Shown here: one piece after another, positions 38,792 through 48,513 of the stretch
Numbering within the stretch: the stretch's first letter is position 1
How the letters are laid out: each line of letters opens with the position of its first letter
Assembly (NCBI RefSeq): GCF_011927765.1
Contig: NZ_JAATJG010000008.1
Coordinates: 62,001-126,000 of the forward strand
From: Wenyingzhuangia aestuarii
Lineage (GTDB): Bacteria > Bacteroidota > Bacteroidia > Flavobacteriales > Flavobacteriaceae
Direction of reading: 5' to 3'
Length of the DNA stretch: 64,000 bases
Translations under genes and position numbers: made by a program
The notes under the pieces: model-generated
The model's input: only the letters and a program-made list of their open reading frames with translations
What the model was told of the DNA's origin: nothing
Databases searched by the model: none

Positions 38792-40005
38792 ATTCCTAAC
38801 TCTAAATTGTAAAAAGCAATTCCAAAAGCAATAACAGAAGCTATAATACCAACCATAAAAATAGTATATGTTACTCTTAACAATCTATATTTTCTAGCCA
38901 ACACAATCCCTAAAAAGTACAAATCTTTATTTAGGGATTTGTACAAATATTCTCTATCATCCATTAAAGTAAAAATTCCTTTATCAAAAACCTCTAAGGG
39001 CATTTTGTAAAAGTTTCCAAAGAATAACAAATTCACTTTTTTATTATCAATATCTTCTTGTGTAAATGTTCCAGATGTTACTTTGGGTCTTGTAGAAATT
39101 ATAGCAAAAATCATAGAAGTTACAGCAGTTAACAAAAATATTAACGTAGGAACTATTAAGTAATGATTGTCTGCTTTATCTAATTTTGGAAATAAATTAG
39201 ACAGGGCTAAAGACAAAATAATAGCATTTACACTTAATAAAATATTGGCTTTTGCATCTGCAATATCACTCAGTTTAATATGGTTCCTAAGCGTAACCCT
39301 GTACATGGTTTCAATGGTTTTATCAGCCTTTGTACTAGGTTTATTTTCTTTTTCTACAGATTTAGCTTTCTTTTTTTCTCTCTTTAACAAAGCCTCATCT
39401 TCTTTCTGAATGGCATTTTTTAATTTCTTTTCATTTGCGGCTAAATTAGATGCTTTCATGGCACTCCAATTTCTAAAAGCAAAGTCTGTATAAAATTTAT
39501 GAGCTCTTAAAAACTCCGAGTTGCATTGATACCATTCTACATCGGTCATTGTTTTTCCCTCCAACAACTCCCACTCTGCTCTTAATAATTTACTATCAGT
39601 CTCAAAAGAAGTAGTTGCTACATGAAACAAATCTGCATCACATATTATTCTTTCAATATCGTTTTTAGGTTCTTGAGGCATTTTTGTAGCCAAAATGCAA
39701 TTCACAACTTTCTCAATTTTTTCTTGAGGAAAATTGTGATCTTTTAAAAAAGGAATTACCTCATTTATACTAGCTTCTTCATGATTTTCACCACCGCGAG
39801 TATAACCAACATCGTGAAACCATGCTGCAATCAATACACATTCACTATCTTCGTCAGAAATTTGTTCTTCTTTTGTTAAGGTTTTAACCGCATCTACGAC
39901 ATCTTGTGTATGCGATATGCTATGATATATAGTGCCTGTAGGTAAATTGTGTTTTAAATAACTAACAACATATAATTCTGCAGATTCTATAATAGATGAG
40001 TCCAT
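38788..40005 (-). CDS. HD-domain hydrolase fused to a Pycsar-effector-like membrane domain (DUF5706)
   Basis: A 405-residue protein of two parts. Residues 1-190 are an HD phosphohydrolase with H32, H64-D65, H75 and D123/D125 (HTQDVVDA, AAWFHDVGYTRGG, ICDADLFH), the usual metal ligands of nucleotide phosphodiesterases. After a charged linker (200-232), residues 233-405 match the Pycsar effector membrane family: SDIADAKANILLSVNAIIL, then helices at about 254-272, 283-303 and 380-399. PycTM effectors respond to cCMP or cUMP and damage the membrane during phage infection. Here no nucleotide cyclase is adjacent, so a defence role is uncertain and housekeeping signalling is equally possible. Confidence 0.82.
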   Translation of the reverse strand: MDSSIIESAELYVVSYLKHNLPTGTIYHSISHTQDVVDAVKTLTKEEQISDEDSECVLIAAWFHDVGYTRGGENHEEASINEVIPFLKDHNFPQEKIEKVVNCILATKMPQEPKNDIERIICDADLFHVATTSFETDSKLLRAEWELLEGKTMTDVEWYQCNSEFLRAHKFYTDFAFRNWSAMKASNLAANEKKLKNAIQKEDEALLKREKKKAKSVEKENKPSTKADKTIETMYRVTLRNHIKLSDIADAKANILLSVNAIILSLALSNLFPKLDKADNHYLIVPTLIFLLTAVTSMIFAIISTRPKVTSGTFTQEDIDNKKVNLLFFGNFYKMPLEVFDKGIFTLMDDREYLYKSLNKDLYFLGIVLARKYRLLRVTYTIFMVGIIASVIAFGIAFYNLELGI

Positions 40006-40076
40006 GTTTTTTGATTGCTTTTTACCAAATTTATTAAAAATAAGTTTACTTTTAGTTTACCATTACATCAAATAAA

Positions 40077-43000
40077 ATGAAATTAATTTCTTTTAAAAAA
40101 TTCTATCCCTTCCTTTCTCTTTTATTTTTGATGAGTTGTGCCACTTATGAGAAACAAATATCTGAACAATTTAAAGATTGGAATGCCAACAAAACATCAT
40201 CAAAAGAGTTAAGTAATATTTATTTAATAGGCGATGCAGGTAATAGTCCCAACAGTAATAAAACCTTACAAGGTTTAGCAAAAGAACTTGCTAAAGAATC
40301 TAGTAATAGTAGCCTTATTTTTTTAGGAGACAACGTATACCCTAAAGGAATTTCTCCTAAAGATGGAAAAAAACAACAAGACGGAATTTCTAGATTAAAT
40401 GCACAATTAGACATCATAAAAGATTACAAAGGAAAAACTTTTTTTATCCCTGGAAATCACGATTGGTATTATGGACTTGATGGTCTTAAAAAACAAGAAA
40501 AATTAATAGAAGAAGCTTTAGGAAAAAACACATTTTTACCAGAAAACGGTTGTCCGTTAGAAGTGGTTCATTTAAACAAAGATGTAGATATTATTGTAAT
40601 AGACTCCCAATGGTTTATTACCGATTGGAACAAGCATCCTGAAATGAACGACAAATGTGACGAAATTAAAACTCGTGAAAAGTTTTTTGTAGAATTAGAA
40701 GGGCTCATCAATAAAAGTCAAAAAAAAATTACTTTGCTAGCCATTCATCACCCTATGGCAAGTAGAGGTACTCATGGAGGTCAAAATTCTTTTAAAGAAC
40801 ACATTTTTCCATTACCTGTTAATATTCCTTTACCTGGTTTAGGAAGCGTTTTTCAGGCTGTTAGAAAAACTAGTGGTTTAAGTCCACAAGATTTAAATGC
40901 CTACAGATATCATCAACTAACAGAAAGAGTTACTACGTTGGCTAAAGAACACCCTAATCTTATTTTTGTATCGGGACACGATCATAATTTACAATACTTG
41001 TTAAAAGATGGAATTCCACAAATTGTTAGTGGAGCAGGTTCTAAAACATCGCCTACTTACTTAGGTAAGGAACCAGGCTTTAGCTATGGAAAAAACGGAT
41101 ATGCAAAACTTAGTATTTATCCTAAAAAACAAGTTTCTGTTACTTTTAAAAACAACGACACTACCCTTTTTGAAACTACCATTTTTAAAGCCAAACAAGA
41201 AAAAAAAGAAAGTCCTTACGACAACCTAAACATTGCCCCATATAAAACTGCTGCTATTTATAGTAAAGAACTTACAGACAAAAGCAAAACTTACAAAGCT
41301 GTTTGGGGACATCATTACAGAAATGAATACAGTACACCTATAAAAGCCAAAACTGTTTTGTTAGACACTTTGTATGGTGGGTTAAAAGTGGTTAAAAAAG
41401 GAGGAGGACATCAATCTAAATCTTTACGTTTGGTAAATCCGCAAGGAAAACAATATGTAATGCGTGCCTTAAAAAAGAGTGCCGTTCGTTTTTTACAAAC
41501 GGTTGCTTTTAAAAATGACTATATCACCAACCAATTAAAAGATACCTATACCGAAAATATTTTATTTGATTTTTATACATCAGCACATCCATACACTCCA
41601 TTTATTATTGGTGATTTGTCCGATGCAGTTCAAGTATACCACACCAATCCAAAATTATTTTATGTTCCCAAACAAAAAAGGTTAATTCCTTTTGACGATG
41701 AGTTTGGAGATGCCTTATACATGATTGAAGAAAGACCCGAAGATGGACATACCAATCTGGCTTCTTTTGGTACTCCTGATGATATTATTAGTACTGATGA
41801 TTTATTTGCAGAACTTAGAGATAACAAAAACAACAAACTTGATGAGCATAATTATGTAACAGCTCGTTTGTTTGATATGATTTTAGGGGATTGGGATAGA
41901 CACGTAGACCAATGGAGATGGGCAGTTTTTAAAAACGGAAAACACAAAACTTTTAGACCTATTCCTAGAGATAGAGATCAGGCTTTTTCTAATTATGATG
42001 GAGCTTTATTAACCACTTTAACCACGCTTGTAGATCCTATTAAGTTGATGCAAACGTATAACAAAGACATTCGTAATTTATTTAAATTTAACGATGAACC
42101 CTACCCTATTGATGTTTCTCTTTTACAAGAAAGCACATATCAAATTTGGGAAGAACAGGCCAAATACATCAAACAAAACTTGACCGATGAAATCATCAAC
42201 AAAGCCTTTGATCAATTGCCAAATGCTGTTCAAAACAAAAATGTTGATAGAATTAAAGAAGTTCTAAAATACAGAAGAAATCATGTAGTTGAAATTGCTA
42301 CTGAGTATAGAAAAATTTTAGAAAAATTTGCCATTGTAAAAGGAAGTGATAAAGACGATTGGTTTGAAATAACTGCCAACAAAGAAAAAACAACCATTAA
42401 AGTTTTTAACATTAGTAATGGAGAAAAAGAAGATTTACATTTTGTTAAAGAGTTTAAGAACAAAAACACCAAAGAAATTTGGGTATATGGTTTAGATGAC
42501 GATGATTATTACCAAGTAAAAAACGTTCACAAAAAGAGTCCTAAAATTCGTTTAATTGGTGGGCAAAATCATGATACATATAACGTTACTAATGCAAAAA
42601 ACATTACTGTTCACGATTTTAAAACGCTTAAGAATACTTTTGAAGGTCGTTTTAAAAAACATTTAGTGGATCAGTACGACAAGAATACTTATGAATATAG
42701 AAAAGTAAAAGACAATACCTTAACCGTATTACCACTTATTGGTTATAACCCCGATGATGGCTTTAATTTTGGACCAAGCATTACCTATGCTCGTTACGGA
42801 TTCAATAGACAACCTTTTACCAATCAACATCACTTTAGTCTTAAATACTTTACAGCAACTACTGGTTTTGATTTTAAGCACAAAAGTGAATTTGCCACTT
42901 ATTCTAACTATTGGAATTTATTTGTAGAAACAAGATTAACTAGTTCTAATTTTAGCAATAACTTTTTTAATTTTGGGAACACCACAGTTAATAATGATGA

Positions 43001-43739
43001 TAGTTTTGGATTAGACTACAACAGAGTAAAATCTGAAATAAAAAGTATAGAACCAGGAATTACATGGAATAATTTAAGAGGAGCTAATTTTAACATTAGT
43101 ATTCCACTAACCGTTTATGAACTTGAAGAAACGGAAGGAAGATATTTAAACACACTTCCTATTGAATTTGATGAGCAAAATTTTGCAGGAATTAAAACTA
43201 GCTTTAATTACTCTAATTACGACAGTAAAGCACTAACAACCTTTGGTTTTGATTTTAATATAGCTACCGGATGGGATTATAATATTTCTAAAGAATCTTC
43301 TTTAGCTTACCTTAAAACTAATTTAGGAATGGTATTACCTATTTCTTTAAATCACAAATGGGTAGTTGCAAGTAAAATTCGCTCACAATTTAATTTTGGG
43401 GAAGATTTTCAATTGTATCAATCTGCGTTTATTGGAGGTAACAACGGATTAAGAGGTTTTAGAAACGAACGTTTTGCAGGAAAAAGTGCTTTTACACAAA
43501 ACTCAAACATTAGGTATACCATTAGCCAAGTTAAAACTCCTATTCTACCTGTTACTTACGGACTTAGTTTAGGATATGATTATGGTAGAGTTTGGTTCCC
43601 TAACGAAGAATCTGACAGATGGCATACTTCTTACGGAACTACTTTATGGTTTAGCGCACCTTTGGCAATGTTAAATTTTAACTTATTTAATAGTATAGAA
43701 GGTCCAAGATTTACGTTTGGTGTTGGGGTAAATTGGTAA
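40077..43739 (+). CDS. Lipoprotein with metallophosphoesterase, kinase-like region and Omp85-type barrel
   Basis: A 1220-residue outer-membrane protein. The signal peptide ends in a lipobox (FLMSC, C21). Residues about 48-335 form a calcineurin-like metallophosphoesterase with D53 (GDAGN), D85 (GDNVYP), N127-H128 (GNHDW), AIHHPM and GHDHN. Residues about 435-720 carry motifs reminiscent of atypical protein kinases: KGGGHQSKSLRL with YVMRALKK, then GDWDRHVDQWRW (604-615) and RDRDQAF (631-637). Residues about 890-1220 look like an Omp85/BamA-type barrel, with GLRGF and a final aromatic strand. The phosphatase and barrel calls are firm. The kinase-like part is my inference from spacing and motifs. 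The target is unknown. Confidence 0.78.
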   Translation: MKLISFKKFYPFLSLLFLMSCATYEKQISEQFKDWNANKTSSKELSNIYLIGDAGNSPNSNKTLQGLAKELAKESSNSSLIFLGDNVYPKGISPKDGKKQQDGISRLNAQLDIIKDYKGKTFFIPGNHDWYYGLDGLKKQEKLIEEALGKNTFLPENGCPLEVVHLNKDVDIIVIDSQWFITDWNKHPEMNDKCDEIKTREKFFVELEGLINKSQKKITLLAIHHPMASRGTHGGQNSFKEHIFPLPVNIPLPGLGSVFQAVRKTSGLSPQDLNAYRYHQLTERVTTLAKEHPNLIFVSGHDHNLQYLLKDGIPQIVSGAGSKTSPTYLGKEPGFSYGKNGYAKLSIYPKKQVSVTFKNNDTTLFETTIFKAKQEKKESPYDNLNIAPYKTAAIYSKELTDKSKTYKAVWGHHYRNEYSTPIKAKTVLLDTLYGGLKVVKKGGGHQSKSLRLVNPQGKQYVMRALKKSAVRFLQTVAFKNDYITNQLKDTYTENILFDFYTSAHPYTPFIIGDLSDAVQVYHTNPKLFYVPKQKRLIPFDDEFGDALYMIEERPEDGHTNLASFGTPDDIISTDDLFAELRDNKNNKLDEHNYVTARLFDMILGDWDRHVDQWRWAVFKNGKHKTFRPIPRDRDQAFSNYDGALLTTLTTLVDPIKLMQTYNKDIRNLFKFNDEPYPIDVSLLQESTYQIWEEQAKYIKQNLTDEIINKAFDQLPNAVQNKNVDRIKEVLKYRRNHVVEIATEYRKILEKFAIVKGSDKDDWFEITANKEKTTIKVFNISNGEKEDLHFVKEFKNKNTKEIWVYGLDDDDYYQVKNVHKKSPKIRLIGGQNHDTYNVTNAKNITVHDFKTLKNTFEGRFKKHLVDQYDKNTYEYRKVKDNTLTVLPLIGYNPDDGFNFGPSITYARYGFNRQPFTNQHHFSLKYFTATTGFDFKHKSEFATYSNYWNLFVETRLTSSNFSNNFFNFGNTTVNNDDSFGLDYNRVKSEIKSIEPGITWNNLRGANFNISIPLTVYELEETEGRYLNTLPIEFDEQNFAGIKTSFNYSNYDSKALTTFGFDFNIATGWDYNISKESSLAYLKTNLGMVLPISLNHKWVVASKIRSQFNFGEDFQLYQSAFIGGNNGLRGFRNERFAGKSAFTQNSNIRYTISQVKTPILPVTYGLSLGYDYGRVWFPNEESDRWHTSYGTTLWFSAPLAMLNFNLFNSIEGPRFTFGVGVNW

Positions 43740-43775
43740 TTACACTAATAATTAAGTAGTTTTTAAAAAACACAA

Positions 43776-45494
43776 CTAGTCATTAACTCTAATATCTTTC
43801 AACATCAATTGTAGAGAAGTATAACCGTTCCAATTATTTTCTTCCAAAGTAAAGGTAGCTTCAAAAGTTTCGGCTTCTTGAATTTTTTCTAATTGATTCC
43901 CCATACCAAAACCAATGGCATTGTATGTTTTTTCATCGGCACCGTAAATAATATTTAAACGTAAATGTTCAGGTAAATCATTTTCGTTTTCTACTTTACC
44001 AATTCTTTTACCGTAACCATTATCTCGTAAACCGCTAGCTTTAAAAACAGGTTTCATATTGGCTGGACCAAAAGGAGCAAATTGTGATAATATTCTATAA
44101 AACTTAGGAGTTAAATCTACCAAATCTACCTCAGCATCAATGGTAATTTCAGGATGCTTTTGTTCTTCTAACAAGGTTTCTTTAACCACTTGCTCAAAAG
44201 CGTTTTTAAAAGCGTTATAGTTCTCTGGCAACAAAGTTAATCCGGCAGCATATTTATGTCCTCCAAATTGCTCTATATGTTCTGAGCAAGCTTCTAAAGC
44301 ATTGTACACATCAAAACCTTTAACAGAACGTGCCGATGCGGCTAATTTATTTCCGCTTTTGGTAAACACCAATGTAGGTTTGTAGTAATTCTCTATGAGT
44401 CTTGAAGCCACAATACCAATAACACCTTTATGCCAAGTTTCACAAAAAACAACGCTCGTGCTGTTTTGCTCTTCATTATTTTCTCTAATTTGTTGTAAAG
44501 CTTCATCTGTTATTTTTTTGTCTAATTCTTTTCTATCGGCATTGTATTGATCTATTTCTTTAGCAAACTTTTTAGCCAAAGCCATATCTTGCTCTGTCAT
44601 TAACTCTACAGCATGAATTCCTTGTTTCATTCTACCCGCTGCATTAATTCTTGGAGCAATGGTAAAAACCACATCGGTAATGGTTAATTCTGTTTTCTGA
44701 ATTTGTTCCAAAATAGCTTTAATTCCAGACCTAGGATTTGTGTTGATGACTTTTAATCCGTGATAAGCTAAAATTCTATTTTCTCCATCCATAGGAACTA
44801 TATCTGCAGCTATACTTACTGCCAATAAATCTAAATAAGGCATTAGTTCCTCAAAAGGTTGATCTATAGTTTCTGCAATGGCCTGAATTAATTTAAATCC
44901 TACTCCACACCCAGACAATTCATCAAAAGGATAAAAACAATCTACTTGTTTAGGGTCTAAAACCGCTACAGCATCTGGAACAGTAGCTCCTGGTCTGTGG
45001 TGATCGCAAATAATAAAATCTATGTTTTTTTCTTTGGCATAAGCAACTTTATCAATGGCTTTAATTCCACAGTCTAAAGCAATAATTAAAGTAATATTGT
45101 TGTCTTCGGCAAAGTCAATTCCCTTGTAGGAAATTCCATATCCTTCTGCATATCTATCGGGAATATAGGTAACCACATTTGGATATAAAGTTAATAAATA
45201 AGAAGACATTAACGCTACGGCTGTAGTTCCATCTACATCATAATCTCCAAAAACCATAATGGTTTCTTCTGCTTCTATGGCTTTAAAAACTCTAGTTACA
45301 GCTTGCTCCATCCCTTTCATTAAAAAAGGATTGTGTAGCTCTAACAAATTGGGTCTAAAAAAACTCTTTGCTTTTTCAAAAGTATCTACCCCACGTTGTA
45401 TCAACAACGCAGCTAAAACCTTATCTATTCCTAAGGAATTTGATAAACTTTGAACAGTTTCTTGATTGGGTTTGGGTTTGGAAATCCAACGCAT
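43776..45494 (-). CDS. recJ: Single-stranded-DNA-specific exonuclease RecJ
   Basis: A 5'-3' single-strand exonuclease for recombination and repair. DHH-family motifs are present: VFGDYDVDGTTAVALM, ALDCGIKA, ICDHHRPG and SGCGVGFKLIQA. The DHHA1 part has FGGHKYAAGLTL, and an OB-like C-terminal part is present. The length of 572 is normal. It lies downstream of the CotH gene on the same strand but with a 139 bp gap, so it is probably separately transcribed. Confidence 0.96.
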   Translation of the reverse strand: MRWISKPKPNQETVQSLSNSLGIDKVLAALLIQRGVDTFEKAKSFFRPNLLELHNPFLMKGMEQAVTRVFKAIEAEETIMVFGDYDVDGTTAVALMSSYLLTLYPNVVTYIPDRYAEGYGISYKGIDFAEDNNITLIIALDCGIKAIDKVAYAKEKNIDFIICDHHRPGATVPDAVAVLDPKQVDCFYPFDELSGCGVGFKLIQAIAETIDQPFEELMPYLDLLAVSIAADIVPMDGENRILAYHGLKVINTNPRSGIKAILEQIQKTELTITDVVFTIAPRINAAGRMKQGIHAVELMTEQDMALAKKFAKEIDQYNADRKELDKKITDEALQQIRENNEEQNSTSVVFCETWHKGVIGIVASRLIENYYKPTLVFTKSGNKLAASARSVKGFDVYNALEACSEHIEQFGGHKYAAGLTLLPENYNAFKNAFEQVVKETLLEEQKHPEITIDAEVDLVDLTPKFYRILSQFAPFGPANMKPVFKASGLRDNGYGKRIGKVENENDLPEHLRLNIIYGADEKTYNAIGFGMGNQLEKIQEAETFEATFTLEENNWNGYTSLQLMLKDIRVND

Positions 45495-45633
45495 AGCTTT
45501 TAGGTTTCTAATTTAGAGATATAAAACAAACTTAATAGAAAACAGTGCAATTGGGCAACATATATAAAAATTATTTAAGGGCTTTAATTACAAATAACAA
45601 TAAATACCATTGCTCCTAAACCAACAAGTTACA

Positions 45634-47010
45634 TTAATCTGCTACATAAGAACTTACTGCTGAATTTCTTGTTGAACAAAAATCTTTAAGTTCTTCTACT
45701 TCGGATGTAAATCCGCTTGTACCTCCACTTAAACTTGTATAATTAGAATTTTCACTAGTTGCAGATGAATAGATTAAATTCTGGTACGTAGTATAAGTAG
45801 CACTCATACTTGCTGGAATGTAATAATTATCGTTAAAATCTTTTAAATAGGCTTTATAATCTTCTTTATAAGAATCTACATTAATTAAATAAGAAATTAA
45901 AGGCCAACTAGAACTTACTTCACTCATAGCCAAAGAAACGGCTCCTCTATTTCCTTGTCCACTACTAAAAGCTTCGTTATTATCCCAAACAATCCATTTG
46001 ATTAAATCATCTGCTGGATCGTGATACAAATAATAGTTATGACTCATATTTCCATATGTATCCCAATTTTGAATGGTGTTATTTACTGCTAAATATTTTA
46101 AGAATCCTTGTACATCAAAAACACTTTCTAAGTTGCTTTTCCACGTTGCCTCATCGGTAGTTCGTAAAGAAGAATGTAAAACATTATACAACTCCTGAAT
46201 ATCAGACCAATCTGCTGCTGCTTCATTTGTTTTTTTCTCAAAATTACTTAAACTAAATCCGCTTGAAGCAAACTGTGCTCCATCACCATCGGGTTTGTAA
46301 CAATTACCTGTATTGCTCCCAAATACAGAAGTTAACATGGTATCAAAAACCACTTCATCTAAGGTGTACAATCCATAATAAACAGGAGTTCCCGTTCCCT
46401 GATCTACATATACTTCATAAAACGCAGTTTGTACAGCAGGCACCCCAAAAGCAGTAAACAAATCTGTTGCCGATTTTTCTCTCATAAAAGAGTTATCATT
46501 ATAATTACTCCCTAACGACAAATCTTTAAATCCATAAAATCTTTGATCTTTAATTTCGGGATATTCATCTTCAAATTTATCAAACTTTAATCGCAAAGGT
46601 AATTTCCCATTCCCACTATTGTAAGCAGAATACAAGCTAGAATTTCCTTTATATCTTACTCCTACTTCGTACCACTGTGTTCCATTAAAATAAAAATCGC
46701 AAGCAACGTATTCTGGAGTTTCTGTTGTAAAATCATTCCCTCTATTTTGAGAAGCTAATGATGCTAAATTAGATCGCATGCTAGAATATTCACTAGAACT
46801 TAAAACAATGTCTATTCTATTAACCTGATCTTGAGGAAAAACCACAGAATAGTCTATTCCAGATTCATCTGTATGTGTTTCTAAACTCCAATCTGTTAAT
46901 CCCTCTCCTTGATTTACAATTACCTCTTCTATTTCAATAGTTTCTCTACAAGATACCATTGCTAGAATTAGGATAGCAAGAGTGATGATATTTATGTGTC
47001 TTATTTTCAT
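45634..47010 (-). CDS. CotH-type kinase lipoprotein, copy B
   Basis: A 458-residue lipoprotein (lipobox AMVSC, C21). CotH proteins are atypical protein kinases, known best from Bacillus spore coats. Signatures are VGVRYKGNSS, KLPLRLKFDKF, GLYTLDEVVFD, a catalytic-loop-like NWDTYG (D317), and the metal-site motif WDNNEAF (D343). The protein should sit in the envelope on the periplasmic or outer face. It ends the cassette DUF4956-DUF2490-CotH, 6 bp after the barrel gene. The copy at 50459-51829 is very similar. Substrates are unknown. Confidence 0.9.
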   Translation of the reverse strand: MKIRHINIITLAILILAMVSCRETIEIEEVIVNQGEGLTDWSLETHTDESGIDYSVVFPQDQVNRIDIVLSSSEYSSMRSNLASLASQNRGNDFTTETPEYVACDFYFNGTQWYEVGVRYKGNSSLYSAYNSGNGKLPLRLKFDKFEDEYPEIKDQRFYGFKDLSLGSNYNDNSFMREKSATDLFTAFGVPAVQTAFYEVYVDQGTGTPVYYGLYTLDEVVFDTMLTSVFGSNTGNCYKPDGDGAQFASSGFSLSNFEKKTNEAAADWSDIQELYNVLHSSLRTTDEATWKSNLESVFDVQGFLKYLAVNNTIQNWDTYGNMSHNYYLYHDPADDLIKWIVWDNNEAFSSGQGNRGAVSLAMSEVSSSWPLISYLINVDSYKEDYKAYLKDFNDNYYIPASMSATYTTYQNLIYSSATSENSNYTSLSGGTSGFTSEVEELKDFCSTRNSAVSSYVAD

Positions 47011-47016
47011 GAAATT

Positions 47017-47694
47017 TTAGTTTAAGTTGTATGTATATTTTACTCCTATAATGTTAGTTGCCTTTGGATACGTTGTGTTTAACTCTTTATCAAACCTATA
47101 GTAAACTCCCATTTTTGCAGATTTATGCACTTTAAAAGATGTTCCTAATGTTAGTCTATACCCATCAAGCTGATTCTCTGATTCTGCTCCAACAGAACGG
47201 AATAATTCTCCTGATAATTCTGGATCTAGCTTCCATTTTTTAATATTATAATCTACGGCTGCTTTAAATCGGAAATATTGTTTTGCCTCATTGTTAATAT
47301 TGAGTTCATTTTTGTTTTGATAACGAACTCTATATTTAAAACTAAAATCGCTAAGCTTGTGCTTGTATTGTCCGTCTAAGTGATATCTAAAATGATTTTC
47401 ATAACCTTGTACATTTCCTGTATTATCATTATTCTTTATGTAACGGATGGCTCCACCAAATTCAAAATGTTTAAATGGAGAATATTCTAAATCTAACTGA
47501 CCAAAATATTGATTTACTTCTGAGCTGTTATTTTCTAACCTCAACTGCCCTTGTAATGCCACAGTCCATTTTTTATTGATTTTATATTTTAAATTTAAAC
47601 TAGACCACGTTTCCAAATCTCTAGTTACCAGAGTTTCTTGTCCATAACTCCATACAGAAGTTAATAACATTATTGTTGCAAAAAATATCCTCAT
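47017..47694 (-). CDS. DUF2490-type outer-membrane barrel protein, copy B
   Basis: A 225-residue protein when started at the ATG 47694, which gives a clean signal peptide (MRIFFATIMLLTSVWSYGQ). The longer frame from 47715 would overlap the preceding gene and prefix MKINKTT. The paralogue at 51.8-52.5 kb supports the shorter form. The body alternates aromatic and polar residues in short beta-strands (DLETWSSLNLKYKINKKWTVALQGQLRL, GVKYTYNLN at the end), typical of a small DUF2490 barrel. It lies between the DUF4956 and CotH genes with spacings of 7 and 6 bp, so it is translated with them. Confidence 0.82.
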   Translation of the reverse strand: MRIFFATIMLLTSVWSYGQETLVTRDLETWSSLNLKYKINKKWTVALQGQLRLENNSSEVNQYFGQLDLEYSPFKHFEFGGAIRYIKNNDNTGNVQGYENHFRYHLDGQYKHKLSDFSFKYRVRYQNKNELNINNEAKQYFRFKAAVDYNIKKWKLDPELSGELFRSVGAESENQLDGYRLTLGTSFKVHKSAKMGVYYRFDKELNTTYPKATNIIGVKYTYNLN

Positions 47695-47701
47695 TGTTGT
47701 T

Positions 47702-48301
47702 TTATTTATTTTCATAGTATATAATCATGTTGGCACGTTTTCTTTTGTAGTCTACCTCTTCTATTTTTACTTTATCTATATTAAATCCTGTTTTATTTTT
47801 TAAGTCGGCCTTTAAAAGGAAATCGTTTTCAGGTTTTAAATTTTCTAGTATATCATATACTATTTTTCTAGATATCTGATGTTTTAAGCCCCAAAACCAT
47901 TCGGTAAGTGATAATACTAGGATGATTAATAAATTTGCAGAAAACACTTCTACATAACTCATTTTTTTATTCGCTAACGAGTTTATTACAGACACTCCAA
48001 TAACCACAAATAGATAGGTCATTTCTTTAATATCTATAGAATTGGTTCTGTATCTTATAATTCCAAAAATGGCAAATAACCCTAAAGCCATTCCTAAGTC
48101 TAGTTCAAACTTCTTTAGGGTAAAGCATAAAAAGAAAACAATTACACTAATCATGTAATAAGTAAAAAAATACTCTTTATTTCTTGCTCTTTTGTAGTAC
48201 AAGCATCTTATGATAATTGTTAAAAAGCTAATGTTGATACAAAACCTAAAAAGCATTTTGTAAAAATCATCATCAAAAATTGGGATTCCGTAAATTTCCA
48301 T
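47702..48301 (-). CDS. DUF4956 membrane protein, copy B
   Basis: A 199-residue inner-membrane protein with about four helices in the first 140 residues and a soluble C terminus (KVKIEEVDYKRKRANMIIYY). I choose the ATG at 48301 (MEIYGIPIFDDDF) rather than 48328, because the paralogue starts with the same sequence. A 76-residue block (from NKEYFF to NKKMSY) is identical to copy A. DUF4956 proteins are often found with CotH and VTC-type polyphosphate polymerase genes. No VTC gene is present here. Confidence 0.87.
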   Translation of the reverse strand: MEIYGIPIFDDDFYKMLFRFCINISFLTIIIRCLYYKRARNKEYFFTYYMISVIVFFLCFTLKKFELDLGMALGLFAIFGIIRYRTNSIDIKEMTYLFVVIGVSVINSLANKKMSYVEVFSANLLIILVLSLTEWFWGLKHQISRKIVYDILENLKPENDFLLKADLKNKTGFNIDKVKIEEVDYKRKRANMIIYYENK

Positions 48302-48426
48302 TAAGGTTCTTTTGTTAGTTGTGTGCAACTTGTTCTATATATTAAACAAACAACCCTTTAAATACCCTAGTAAAATTTTACAATAAATTAACTACAACTT
48401 TGCAGAAACACCCTATTAAACAAGAA

Positions 48427-48469
48427 ATGAGCAAATTAACAAACAAAACATGTTTATCAATTTGCTCAT
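48427..48469. terminator. Hairpin between the LRR gene and the second cassette
   Basis: An 11 bp stem (ATGAGCAAATT / AATTTGCTCAT) around a 21-nt loop. On the minus strand only a weak T-rich stretch follows, so it may be a leaky terminator or an mRNA-stabilising element between the surface protein and cassette B. Confidence 0.45.
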
Positions 48470-48513
48470 AAAAAAAGATGAACAAGAAGTATTGTATGTG
48501 TAAAATCTATAAT

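Noticed and set aside
38788-40005. Complete Pycsar defence system
   Set aside because: Only the effector-like domain is present. No cyclase gene is adjacent, so I do not call a defence system.
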